From contig JAAKFN010000005.1 in assembly GCA_011065045.1 (NCBI GenBank), forward strand, positions 1 through 33,477: a stretch of 33,477 nucleotides of DNA, given 5' to 3'. Positions 1 to 9,466 of the stretch are shown piece by piece. Position 1 is the stretch's first letter, and every line of letters starts with the position of its first letter. Both the position numbers and the translations under genes were made by a program. The DNA is from Candidatus Anoxychlamydiales bacterium (GTDB taxonomy: Bacteria; Chlamydiota; Chlamydiia; Chlamydiales; SM23-39). The notes beneath the pieces are model-generated. The model was not told the DNA's origin, did not search any database, and worked only from the letters and a program-made list of their open reading frames with translations.

Positions 1-20
1 AAGCATTTTGACTTAAAATC

Positions 21-60
21 AGTCAGTAAGCCTACGAAACGTAGACTTACTGGCTGTATT
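21..60 (+). terminator. hairpin, possible intrinsic terminator
   Basis: AGTCAGTAAG-C-CTACG / AAA / CGTAG-A-CTTACTGGCT near-perfect stem (21-55), followed by GTATTTTTA. Confidence 0.45.
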
Positions 61-108
61 TTTATGAAAAAGATCGAAGAGAACCTCGTGCGTGGACTTT
101 TGATTTAG

Positions 109-144
109 AGGCAGTTAAGTTGATTGCTTAACTGCCTTTTTTTT
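109..144 (+). terminator. Rho-independent terminator
   Basis: AGGCAGTTAAG (109-119) / CTTAACTGCCT (127-137) perfect 11 bp stem followed by a T run. Confidence 0.8.
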
Positions 145-146
145 AA

Positions 147-3065
147 TTAAGATTCGGAGAGGAAGTTATTAGCTCTCTCTTTAATGCTAGCAGCAACTCC
201 AGGGGCCTCTCTTAATCGAATTAGTTGTTTTTGCATCAAAGATTTTTGAGCATCAGCAAGTTTTTTGTAATCAACGAAAGCAGCCTGAATAAATTGATTG
301 GCCAAAACAGGATTAAAGCTAGCAATTCTAATGATATTATCTGTTAAATATTTATATCCTTTCCCTTCTGAATCATGATAAACAGTTAGGTTATTTGCAA
401 ATACTCTAAATATTGAGCGTAGGTGATTTGGGTTTTTTGGATCAAAGCTATCTTTATTCTGAATATCATCTAGCATTTCTATCGTGCAATTTTTTGAACT
501 AACGATTGCTATTATCCAATGATTGATAACAGTTTTATCATTTTTCCATTTTTCATAGAAATCATGGAGCGTTTTTTCTCTTTGAGGACCGGATGTATTG
601 GCTAAAATATTAACACTAGCTAGCTTGTTATTAAAATTATCTGAGTCTAAATATTGATCGGTGGAAAGAGATACATATTTCTCTTCATCAAAAGAGACTA
701 GATAACTAAGTATAGAATTTCGTAGCTCACGTACTTTCATATCATGAACAAAATTTTTGGAATAAGGATTATATGTTTTAGGGTTTGGGTTTTTCTCAAG
801 TAAATCAACTAAGTCATTTTCTAGCTCTTTAGCTAATTGTTTTTTATATTTATCTCTTACTTTTGCGATGAATTGATAATCATATATTTTTAGCTCCTCA
901 GCTAGAGTACGTAATGAAGGGAGATCAAAAATTTGAGCTTTAGCCATAGGAGATAGAGTCTTTGAATTAAGAACATGGCGATAGAAATTATGAACATTTG
1001 AAGAAAGAAAAATTTCATTTTCAGGATTTTTCATTATTGTAGTAGCTAGGTTAATGAGTTGCTTTTTAACAAAGATATTTCCTGCTTCAAAACGCCAGAA
1101 AGCATCATCAGTATGTAGGATAATACTTTCTAATTCTTGATCAGTAAAATCATATTTCCACTTAACTGGAGCTGAAAGACCATGTAAAAATAAAGGGATT
1201 GGTTTTTCATCTACATTATCAAATCTAAAAACCATTTCCCTATCTTTAAAATCCACTTTAATTTTAGGAGCTATTATCTTTCCATCTAAGTTAATTAGTT
1301 CTAAAAATAGAGGAATATGAAAAGGCTTTTGTTCTTCATGGGTTTTAGGATGTAAGCAGCTTTGCTTAACTAGGATTTCAGCAGTGTTGTTATCAGAATT
1401 ATAATCCATGCTAAGAGTTATAGTTGGAGTCCCTACTTGATGAAACCATCTCTCAAAAACACTAAGATCTACTTCGCTGACTTCATTTAGCGTTGATAGT
1501 AATTCTTTAAATGAAACTGCTTGTCCATCATATTTAGAGAAATATGCGTTTTGAGCAACTCTAAATTTATCCCCTAGAATTGTATGTAACATTCGAAAGA
1601 CTTCTCTACCTTTTACATATGTTGTTTGATCGTAAAGCTCATCTGAGGATACATATGATTCTATTTGAATCGGATGAGCGAGTGCGCTGGCATCTTCTGG
1701 AAATTGGCTCTCTCTTAATCTTTGAATCTGTTCAATGCGAGCAATTTCTGAAGAAAAAAGGTATTCATTAAATAACATTGAACGAAAATCTGTAAAAGCC
1801 TCTTTTAAAGGCAGCTCAAACCAATTCTTAACAGTAACTCTATTGCCACTCCAATTATGAGCGTATTCATGCATTATTGTATGTGCAATAGCCCTAAAAT
1901 AATTATCAGGCCCAGATTCTTTGTCGATTAGCAATCGTTGAGCATTAAATATAAGTAGTCCTTTATTTTCCATTGCGCCGTGATTATAGTCAGGAATACT
2001 GACCATTTTTAAATATTCTAAGTCATACTTGCGATCAAAAAAGGTTTGATCAAAGAGCATACTTTGCTTCAAAGCCCAAAGACTATATTTTGCTTGCTCT
2101 TTTTTTCCTTTTTCAACAAAAACTTGTAGTTTAACTTCTTCTTCATCTTCAGTATTATAGGTTCCTTCAGCTATATCAAAATCGCCTAGAACACTAGCAA
2201 AAAGATAACTTGGTTTTGGATAAGGATCATGCCATGTAATTATAGCTCGTCCATCTGAATGGATACCTTCAAAGACTAAGTTTCCATTAGAAATTCTAGT
2301 TGGATACTTTTTATTATCTGCAATAATGGTTACAGTATATTTTGAGAGATTATCAGGTCGATCAAAAGTATAAAAAATACGGCGTGCTCCTTCAGATTCA
2401 CATTGAGTACTTAGCCATTTTCCACTCTTATATAAACCCTCCATTGAATCGTTATTATAGGGATCAATTTTACTTATTACCTTCAGGATAAATTCAGGAT
2501 CTTTAGGGAGAGATAAAATAATCAGTTCATGAGCTGTAACTTTGTATTCTGAATCATTAAGTTTAGAGCCATTTATATAAACTTCAGAAACTTCTTGCTT
2601 ATATCCATCTAAGATTAAGCTAGAAGAATCAGATTGCCTTAATATACTAAGTTCTGAGGTTACAATTACTTCACTATCGAGCACATCCAATATGATATTA
2701 GTTTCAGGTATTTTAAAATCTAAATCAGGGTGATGTTTATTAAAAGATACTATAGGTTTAGCTTCATATTCACTATATAGGGTGTTATGGTTTCTGACAG
2801 CTCGTTTGAAGAGTGTAATCAATTCTATATCATCTGTTGCTAGAATTTGTCCTTGAAGTGCATTTAGGAGATCTCTTTGCTTTATTGCATAACCTTCTTT
2901 AGTTAAACCCAAAAGAGAAGAATCCCAATTGACTATTTCATTAGTTTGGCAAGATGAGAGTTGATTCAAGTTTTCTTTTAGATCAGATTTATTACAATTA
3001 AAAGCATTGTATTGCAGTGATCCGAAAAAAAATATTGTAGTTAATATTACTGATAAGAATGTCAT
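147..3065 (-). CDS. pepN: M1 family aminopeptidase N (PepN-type) with signal-peptide-like N-terminus
   Basis: GAMENKG and HEYAHNWSGNRVT...LKEAFTDFR zinc motifs, full-length similarity to E. coli PepN. Start chosen at 3065 (MTFLSVILTTIFFF...) because AGGAG lies just upstream; the ORF track start is 3101. Confidence 0.9.
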   Translation of the reverse strand: MTFLSVILTTIFFFGSLQYNAFNCNKSDLKENLNQLSSCQTNEIVNWDSSLLGLTKEGYAIKQRDLLNALQGQILATDDIELITLFKRAVRNHNTLYSEYEAKPIVSFNKHHPDLDFKIPETNIILDVLDSEVIVTSELSILRQSDSSSLILDGYKQEVSEVYINGSKLNDSEYKVTAHELIILSLPKDPEFILKVISKIDPYNNDSMEGLYKSGKWLSTQCESEGARRIFYTFDRPDNLSKYTVTIIADNKKYPTRISNGNLVFEGIHSDGRAIITWHDPYPKPSYLFASVLGDFDIAEGTYNTEDEEEVKLQVFVEKGKKEQAKYSLWALKQSMLFDQTFFDRKYDLEYLKMVSIPDYNHGAMENKGLLIFNAQRLLIDKESGPDNYFRAIAHTIMHEYAHNWSGNRVTVKNWFELPLKEAFTDFRSMLFNEYLFSSEIARIEQIQRLRESQFPEDASALAHPIQIESYVSSDELYDQTTYVKGREVFRMLHTILGDKFRVAQNAYFSKYDGQAVSFKELLSTLNEVSEVDLSVFERWFHQVGTPTITLSMDYNSDNNTAEILVKQSCLHPKTHEEQKPFHIPLFLELINLDGKIIAPKIKVDFKDREMVFRFDNVDEKPIPLFLHGLSAPVKWKYDFTDQELESIILHTDDAFWRFEAGNIFVKKQLINLATTIMKNPENEIFLSSNVHNFYRHVLNSKTLSPMAKAQIFDLPSLRTLAEELKIYDYQFIAKVRDKYKKQLAKELENDLVDLLEKNPNPKTYNPYSKNFVHDMKVRELRNSILSYLVSFDEEKYVSLSTDQYLDSDNFNNKLASVNILANTSGPQREKTLHDFYEKWKNDKTVINHWIIAIVSSKNCTIEMLDDIQNKDSFDPKNPNHLRSIFRVFANNLTVYHDSEGKGYKYLTDNIIRIASFNPVLANQFIQAAFVDYKKLADAQKSLMQKQLIRLREAPGVAASIKERANNFLSES

Positions 3066-3233
3066 ATATTCTCCTAAAGTTAAAAAAAATATAATATACA
3101 AAAGCTAGAAAAACTATCAACTCAATTTAAGAAAAACATATGTTTGAATTGAAGTTATTTTTGTTTTAACTAGAAACAAGAAAAAGTATATAATTTAGGT
3201 TATTAACTTATTTTTTAATAAAAGATAGTATCT

Positions 3234-4214
3234 ATGGATAAACCATCAATATTTCTCCCCATTATCACTGATAGTGAAGATAAAAGCTCAATAATCAAAA
3301 ATCGTATTAGAAAAAATTATAGACATATCCGCAAATGGGCCAAACGCTCATACACTAATTGTTTTCGCATTTACGATCGAGATATTAAAGAATATCCTTT
3401 AGCAATAGATTTTTATGATGGCCGTTTCTTAGTACATTTTTTTTCTTATGATAGGGATATTGATGAAGCATCAGGTCAGTTCCATGATGAGATAGATCAA
3501 GTATTATGCTCCCTTTTTGGAACCTCTAGAGATCATATTTATTGGAGGACTAGAGTAAGGCGTAGGAAAAAAGAGCAATATGAAAAAATAGATATGCAAA
3601 AAGATTTTTTTACAGTTTTTGAATATGGAGCTAAGTTTAAAGTTAACTTGAAAGATTATCTTGATAGCGGTCTATTTCTTGACCATCGGGAAACTAGGAA
3701 GTTGGTCTCGTCTATTGCAAAAGGCAAGAGAGTTTTAAATCTTTTTGCCTATACCTGTTCATTTAGTATTCATGCAGCTCTTGCAGGAGCTAGCTTTACT
3801 AAAAGTGTTGATTTGTCAAATACTTATTTAGCCTGGGGACGAGATAATTTTATCCTTAACTCTCTACCCGAAGAGAATAATGAAATTATCAGAGCAGATT
3901 GCATGAAATTTTTAGATGATGAGATTGATTCAGGTGCACTATTTGATATTATTATAATAGATCCTCCGACTATTTCCCGCTCAAAAAAAATGGATCAAAT
4001 GTTCGATATTCAAATAGATTATCCTTATCTTATTACAAAGTCTCTTAAACTTCTTTCATCAAAGGGTGTTATTTTTTTTAGCACTAATTCTAGGAAATTC
4101 AAACTTGATGAATCGCTTTTCAATTCATGCTCGATTGAAGAGATTACAGACAAAACAATACCCTTGGATTTTCACAATAAAAAAATTCATCGTTGCTGGA
4201 AAATCACCCTTTAA
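3234..4214 (+). CDS. rlmK: class I SAM-dependent rRNA methyltransferase, RlmK-like (C-terminal half of E. coli RlmKL)
   Basis: GLFLDHRETRKLV, LNLFAYTCSFSIHAALAGA, VDLSNTYLAW, IDPPTISRSKKM motifs matching RlmK. Confidence 0.8.
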   Translation: MDKPSIFLPIITDSEDKSSIIKNRIRKNYRHIRKWAKRSYTNCFRIYDRDIKEYPLAIDFYDGRFLVHFFSYDRDIDEASGQFHDEIDQVLCSLFGTSRDHIYWRTRVRRRKKEQYEKIDMQKDFFTVFEYGAKFKVNLKDYLDSGLFLDHRETRKLVSSIAKGKRVLNLFAYTCSFSIHAALAGASFTKSVDLSNTYLAWGRDNFILNSLPEENNEIIRADCMKFLDDEIDSGALFDIIIIDPPTISRSKKMDQMFDIQIDYPYLITKSLKLLSSKGVIFFSTNSRKFKLDESLFNSCSIEEITDKTIPLDFHNKKIHRCWKITL

Positions 4215-4302
4215 TTCCCTAAAATTAAATAGGGAGATAAATTCATTAATTGCTTATAATAACGTCAGAAATTGATATTATTAACTAAAATAAAGAATTA
4301 TT

Positions 4303-5163
4303 TTGAAAAACTATAAAACCTCAGAAGAATCAACAATATTAGAAGCTTTAAAAAAATTATTCCCTGATTCTTCAAATACCACTATACGAAATCTTTTAAA
4401 AAAAAGAAGGGTGTATGTAGATAATGCTTTAATTGTAAATGCAAAGGAAATAATTGAAAAAGATAAGACAATATCAATACATGAAATAATTAAAAAAAGT
4501 CCTTCTGGAGTTAAAATTATTTATGAAGATGATGATATACTGGTAATAAACAAACCAGAGGGTCTATTAAGCGTTCCTTTAGATGAAGAAAAAACTGAAA
4601 ATGCTCTTTCGATTTTAAGGAAATACTACTCAACAAAAAATATTTTTGTAGTACATAGAATAGATAAAAAAACATCAGGTGTGATGATGTTTGCTAAAAA
4701 TCAAAGAGCTATCGATAGCCTTAATCTTATGTTTAAAAACCATGAACTTAAAAGATCATATCTTGCGATTGTTGAGGGTAATCTAAAAGAAGATGAAGGT
4801 GTCTGGAAAAGCTATCTTACAGAAAATAAAGAATATAATGTTAGATCTGTTGAAAATGAAGAGGAAGGTAAAATTGCAATTACTCATTTTTCTGTAATTA
4901 GAAGATCTAAAAATTTTACTTATCTGAAACTAAACTTAGAGACAGGAAGAAAACATCAGATAAGAGTTCATTGTAAAGATGCGGGTCATCCAATTCTTGG
5001 AGATAAAAGATATTCTCCAACATCAAGTCCAATATCTAGAATGTGTTTGCATTCCTATTTTTTAGAGTTTTTACATCCAATAACTGGTAGAAAAATGAGC
5101 TTTTCAGCCCCTATTCCTCAGAGTTTCAAAAAGCTTGGGGTTATAAAATTTAGTAATGATTAG
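4303..5163 (+). CDS. RluA-family pseudouridine synthase with N-terminal S4-like domain
   Basis: VVHRIDKKTSGVMMFAKN catalytic motif, ETGRKHQIRVH motif; TTG start. Confidence 0.88.
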   Translation: MKNYKTSEESTILEALKKLFPDSSNTTIRNLLKKRRVYVDNALIVNAKEIIEKDKTISIHEIIKKSPSGVKIIYEDDDILVINKPEGLLSVPLDEEKTENALSILRKYYSTKNIFVVHRIDKKTSGVMMFAKNQRAIDSLNLMFKNHELKRSYLAIVEGNLKEDEGVWKSYLTENKEYNVRSVENEEEGKIAITHFSVIRRSKNFTYLKLNLETGRKHQIRVHCKDAGHPILGDKRYSPTSSPISRMCLHSYFLEFLHPITGRKMSFSAPIPQSFKKLGVIKFSND

Positions 5164-5190
5164 TTTTATTACTTCTGCTATCATTTTAAT

Positions 5191-6972
5191 ATGAGCTCAT
5201 TATTAAGTACTAACAATCTATCAAAATCCTATGGTTTAAAAGACTTATTTAAAAACATATCTTTTTCTGTTTTTCCCCATGATAGAATTGGTCTTATTGG
5301 ACCAAATGGTTCAGGCAAATCTACTTTATTAAAAATTTTAGCTAATCTAGAGATAGCAGACGCTGGAGAAGTTACAACTAAACGCTCTTTAAAGATTGCT
5401 TATGTTCCTCAAAGGGTATTTTATGAGAGTCAATCAATTAAAGATGTTCTGAAACATGCTCTAAAAGATGAGAGCTTATCTGAATATGATAAAGAGTTAT
5501 TAGTCGATAAATGGCTTAATAAAGTTGGTTTTAAAGACCCTTCAGTAGACGTTTCAAAACTATCTGGAGGATGGCAGAAGAGATTATCTATTGCAGAGGC
5601 ATTCATATTATCTCCGGATTTATTTCTTTTAGATGAACCTACTAATCATTTGGATTTAGAGTCTCTTTTATGGCTGGAAAACTTTTTACAAAAAAAAGGG
5701 TTAAACTTTATCCTGGTCTCACATGATAGATACTTTTTGCAAAATGCTTGTAATAAAATTATAGAAATATCTGATGTATATCCAAATCATATTTTTGTAT
5801 CTGATGGATCTTATTTAGATTTTTTAAAGAAAAAAGATACTTTTTTACAAGGTCAAATCAAGCAAGAAAAAACGCTTTCTACAAAAGCTAGAAGAGAAGC
5901 TCATTGGCTAAAACAAGGTGTAAAAGCAAGAACAACTAAATCAAGATCAAGAATAGATGAAGCTCATGAAATATTTGAGAGATTAGCTAGTTTAAAAAAA
6001 AGAAATGAAACTAAAAAAACTAAAATAGATTTTACTTCAACAGATAGGGGAACAAAAAAATTAGTAACTCTAAAATCTGTTTCTAAAAGTATTAATGGAA
6101 AAGAGCTTTTTAAAAACTTAAGTTTTATGCTGTCACCAAAAACTAGAATAGGTCTCATTGGTCCGAATGGTTGTGGAAAGACAACGCTTTTAAAATTAAT
6201 AGCTGAAGAGCTTACTCAAGATAGTGGGACAATAAAAAAAGCGGATAACTTGAAAATTGTTTATTTTGATCAACATAGGATGAAATTAGATGAAAATTTA
6301 ACTCTTAAAGAAGCTCTTTGTCCAAGCGGTGAGTTCGTGACATTTCAAAATAAAAAGATTCATGTTAATTCATGGTGTCAAAGATTCTTATTTCCTAAAG
6401 ATATTTTAGGTTCTCAAATAAAAAAATTATCAGGAGGTGAAAGAGCAAGGATATCTATCGCTCATCTTCTTCTAGAACCTGCTGATGTTTTGCTTTTAGA
6501 TGAGCCAACAAATGATTTAGATATTCAAACTCTAGATACTTTAGAAGAGAGCCTTTTAGAGTTTAATGGAGCTATAATGTTAATAACTCACGATAGGTTT
6601 TTAATTGATAGAGTTTGTAATTCAATAATCTCTTTAGAAAATAAAGATGAGATTTCCATTTTTTCTGATTATGCTCAATTTGAAGCATCTAGAAAAAATG
6701 ATAAAAGTTCTAAAAAAGAAAAATCAAAGCATAAAAAAATTGATTCTAGTATTAAAAAACTCACATATTCAGAGAAAACTGAGTATGAAGAAATAGAGAA
6801 GAATATCCCTAAACTAGAGAAAGAAATATCAAATCTAAATGCTCTATTAAATCAAAAAGATGTAATAGAAAATAAAGATCGTCTTAATGAAGTTTGTAGA
6901 GAGCTTGCTATTCTAGAAAATGAAATTGAAATGCTTTATATTAGATGGGAAGAGTTAGACAAAAAAGCTTAA
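5191..6972 (+). CDS. uup: ABC-F family ATPase, Uup-like
   Basis: two Walker A (GPNGSGKST, GPNGCGKTT), LSGG signatures, LLDEPTNHLD/LLDEPTNDLD, C-terminal coiled coil. Confidence 0.9.
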   Translation: MSSLLSTNNLSKSYGLKDLFKNISFSVFPHDRIGLIGPNGSGKSTLLKILANLEIADAGEVTTKRSLKIAYVPQRVFYESQSIKDVLKHALKDESLSEYDKELLVDKWLNKVGFKDPSVDVSKLSGGWQKRLSIAEAFILSPDLFLLDEPTNHLDLESLLWLENFLQKKGLNFILVSHDRYFLQNACNKIIEISDVYPNHIFVSDGSYLDFLKKKDTFLQGQIKQEKTLSTKARREAHWLKQGVKARTTKSRSRIDEAHEIFERLASLKKRNETKKTKIDFTSTDRGTKKLVTLKSVSKSINGKELFKNLSFMLSPKTRIGLIGPNGCGKTTLLKLIAEELTQDSGTIKKADNLKIVYFDQHRMKLDENLTLKEALCPSGEFVTFQNKKIHVNSWCQRFLFPKDILGSQIKKLSGGERARISIAHLLLEPADVLLLDEPTNDLDIQTLDTLEESLLEFNGAIMLITHDRFLIDRVCNSIISLENKDEISIFSDYAQFEASRKNDKSSKKEKSKHKKIDSSIKKLTYSEKTEYEEIEKNIPKLEKEISNLNALLNQKDVIENKDRLNEVCRELAILENEIEMLYIRWEELDKKA

Positions 6973-7025
6973 TTTCATTTTTTTTAAATCAAAAAATCTA
7001 TTGTCGGCGAGATCCTGCATTTTAG

Positions 7026-7054
7026 AAGGGTAGGGACAGAATGTCCCCACCCTT
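7026..7054. repeat. GC-rich inverted repeat / hairpin in intergenic region
   Basis: AAGGGTAGGGAC / AGAAT / GTCCCCACCCTT, 12 bp arms with one mismatch. Confidence 0.6.
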
Positions 7055-7159
7055 AGTAGGCATCATTTTTGATAATCTACCCTAAAAAAAGACATATCGA
7101 AAAAAAAGACATTAAAAAATTTTCTTGCTATTTTTTTCAAAATTATTCATAAAAAAACT

Positions 7160-8329
7160 ATGAGAAGATTATTTATTATTTTTCTTTTTTTATTATCATC
7201 TAATCAAATCGAAGCTTCTTCATCAAAAGATATTGTAGAGGAGATGATCGCTATTGCAGATATAAAGATCAATGGGGATAGATCTTGGGATATCCAGGTT
7301 CATGATGAAGCATTTTATGATCGAGTACTTAGGGATCAATCTTTAGGTCTTGGAGAGTCTTATGTAGAAAATGTTTGGGATACAGAAGCATTAGATGTTT
7401 TTATATATCAAATATTAAGAGCTGATCTTGAAAACAATTTTAAACCTACATGGTCCCATATTTGGGCTTATCTAAAAGCTAAGTTTTTCAATAGGCAGGA
7501 TAGATCAGGTAGCATGAGAGTGATTAATGAACATTATCAGTTGGGTAATGACCTTTATCAAAATATGTTAGATCCTCTTATGACTTATAGTTGTGGGTAT
7601 TGGAAAAATGCAAAAAACTTGAATGAAGCTCAAGTAGCAAAATATGATCTGATAGCAAGAAAGCTTGGATTTGAAAAGGGAATGAGAGTTTTAGATATTG
7701 GTTGTGGATGGGGTGGTTTCGCAAAGTATGCGTCAGAAGAGTATGGAGTAGATGTCGTTGCAATTACTCTTTCTGAGAATCAAGCAGCTTATGCTAAAGA
7801 GGTATGTAAAGGACTTCCTGTAGAGGTTCGTGTGCAGGATTATAGAGATTTGAATGAGAAATTCGATAGAATTGTTGAGATAGGTATGTTTGAACATGTA
7901 GGAGCGAAAAATCACAGAGTTTTTATGGAAGTTGTTCATAAATGTTTAAATGATAATGGAATGGTTATGGTGCATACAATTGGAGGAAATAGCTCTAATG
8001 TAACAGGAGATCGTTGGATAGATAAATATATCTTTAGAGGAGGACTGCTTCCCTCAGTTGCGCAAATTGGAAAATCAATAGAAGGGTTATTTGTCATGGA
8101 AGATTGGCATAATTTTAGTGTCGATTATGACAAGACTCTAATGGTATGGTTTAAGAATTTTGATAATAATTGGGATAAAATTAAGAATAACTATTCTCCT
8201 CACTTCTATCGAATGTGGAAATATTATCTTCTATCTTGCGCAGGAGCTTTCCGCTCAAGGAGCATCCAGCTTTGGCAGGTTGTTCTATCGAAAGATGGAG
8301 TCTTAGGTGGTTACGAGACCGTTCGATAA
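7160..8329 (+). CDS. cfa: cyclopropane-fatty-acyl-phospholipid synthase with hydrophobic N-terminal leader
   Basis: LDIGCGWGGFAKYA, GMFEHVGAKNH, ACAGAFRSRSIQLWQVV; near colinear with E. coli Cfa; N-term MRRLFIIFLFLLSSNQIEA. Confidence 0.93.
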   Translation: MRRLFIIFLFLLSSNQIEASSSKDIVEEMIAIADIKINGDRSWDIQVHDEAFYDRVLRDQSLGLGESYVENVWDTEALDVFIYQILRADLENNFKPTWSHIWAYLKAKFFNRQDRSGSMRVINEHYQLGNDLYQNMLDPLMTYSCGYWKNAKNLNEAQVAKYDLIARKLGFEKGMRVLDIGCGWGGFAKYASEEYGVDVVAITLSENQAAYAKEVCKGLPVEVRVQDYRDLNEKFDRIVEIGMFEHVGAKNHRVFMEVVHKCLNDNGMVMVHTIGGNSSNVTGDRWIDKYIFRGGLLPSVAQIGKSIEGLFVMEDWHNFSVDYDKTLMVWFKNFDNNWDKIKNNYSPHFYRMWKYYLLSCAGAFRSRSIQLWQVVLSKDGVLGGYETVR

Positions 8330-8446
8330 TCTAATTTATTCTTAGATACAAATCTATATTCAAAACTAAATGTTGATCTATAAAAGAGTTTGCTTGTTAT
8401 TTGAAAGAAGCTTAAAATTTTTATTAAAAAAATTAGAGGTTCAATT

Positions 8447-8833
8447 ATGGATATTCATATAAATCCAATTTTATGTCCTGCATATGCGTTAGAGGAAAAA
8501 TCTTTTAATAAAGCAAATCAACCTAAAAATAAAATTTTAAAAGAATTATTGCCAAGAATAGCTGCTATTGTAGCTCCTATTTTATATGCTTATCAATTTT
8601 TAACACATGCAAGTATTGCGTTTGCAGAACTTACTTTATGTTTTGTTGGCATCTCTTCTGGAATAATTTTTCAATATGCTTTTGAAAGTTCTATTATATC
8701 TTTATTTAATACATTTTCATCCGTTTTGGAAATTCCTACAAAACTGAGACACGGTCCCAATACTAAAATAAATATTTATGGTGATCATGATCGATATAAA
8801 ATGAAATTACATCAATTTCCAGGATTAATGTAA
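8447..8833 (+). CDS. hypothetical membrane protein with bilobed hydrophobic region
   Basis: intact ORF, two closely spaced hydrophobic segments, no recognised family. Confidence 0.6.
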   Translation: MDIHINPILCPAYALEEKSFNKANQPKNKILKELLPRIAAIVAPILYAYQFLTHASIAFAELTLCFVGISSGIIFQYAFESSIISLFNTFSSVLEIPTKLRHGPNTKINIYGDHDRYKMKLHQFPGLM

Positions 8834-8867
8834 AAAAATAAATTTGAACTAAAAAAAGGAAGAAAAG

Positions 8868-9464
8868 ATGAAGAAATTATTTATTTTGATCTTATGTTGT
8901 ATCAGTATAGCTACATTTGCAAATGATTCAAATTATGCAAATGCTTTAGGAGAAAAAAATAAAAAGGAGTTTGAAATGCAACAATTATCAACTAAACTAA
9001 CTGAGATAAATTTAGTAGGTATTAAGGTACGTACAAGTTTTAAGAATGAAACAAATCCAGAAACAAGTCAAATTACTCCTTGTGTAATGCAATACTTTCA
9101 TCAGCAGCTTTTTGAAAAAATCCCTAATCGCAAGAAACCAAATGTGACTTATTGCGTATATACTGAATATGAGGGCGATTGGACAGAGCCCTATACCTAT
9201 TTCATTGGTGAAGAAGTTTCATCTTTAAAAGATGTTCCATCTGATTTAGAGACTATGACAATATCAGCTCAGAAATATGTAAAATTTACTACAGATCCAG
9301 GTCCTATGCCAAATGTCTGCATTAATGCTTGGCAAGAAATTTGGAAAATGTCGCCTAAAAATTTAGGTGGAGCAAGACGCTACCTATCTGATTTTGAGAT
9401 ATACGATGAGCGCGCATCAGATCACACTAATACTGTTTTGGATCTGTTTATTGGAATTGAATAA
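8868..9464 (+). CDS. GyrI-like / AraC effector-binding-domain protein with signal peptide
   Basis: MKKLFILILCCISIATFA leader; YFIGEEVSSLKDVPSDLETMTISAQKYVKFTTDPGPMPN...WQEIW...DFEIYDERA typical of the effector-binding fold; GGAAG-type SD upstream. Confidence 0.8.
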   Translation: MKKLFILILCCISIATFANDSNYANALGEKNKKEFEMQQLSTKLTEINLVGIKVRTSFKNETNPETSQITPCVMQYFHQQLFEKIPNRKKPNVTYCVYTEYEGDWTEPYTYFIGEEVSSLKDVPSDLETMTISAQKYVKFTTDPGPMPNVCINAWQEIWKMSPKNLGGARRYLSDFEIYDERASDHTNTVLDLFIGIE

Positions 9465-9466
9465 AA

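Noticed and set aside
1580-1771. ORF antisense to pepN (and similar small ORFs at 5964-6158, 7578-7763, 7733-7939, 11292-11522, 14057-14242, 14399-14686, 16065-16313, 16967-17353, 18213-18428, 18257-18481, 19736-20014, 23653-23922, 24591-24863, 29163-29351)
   Set aside because: All overlap well-supported longer CDSs on the other strand or another frame, with no recognisable domain or SD.
4066-4275. 69 aa ORF overlapping the rlmK 3' end
   Set aside because: Out-of-frame overlap with the conserved RlmK C-terminus.
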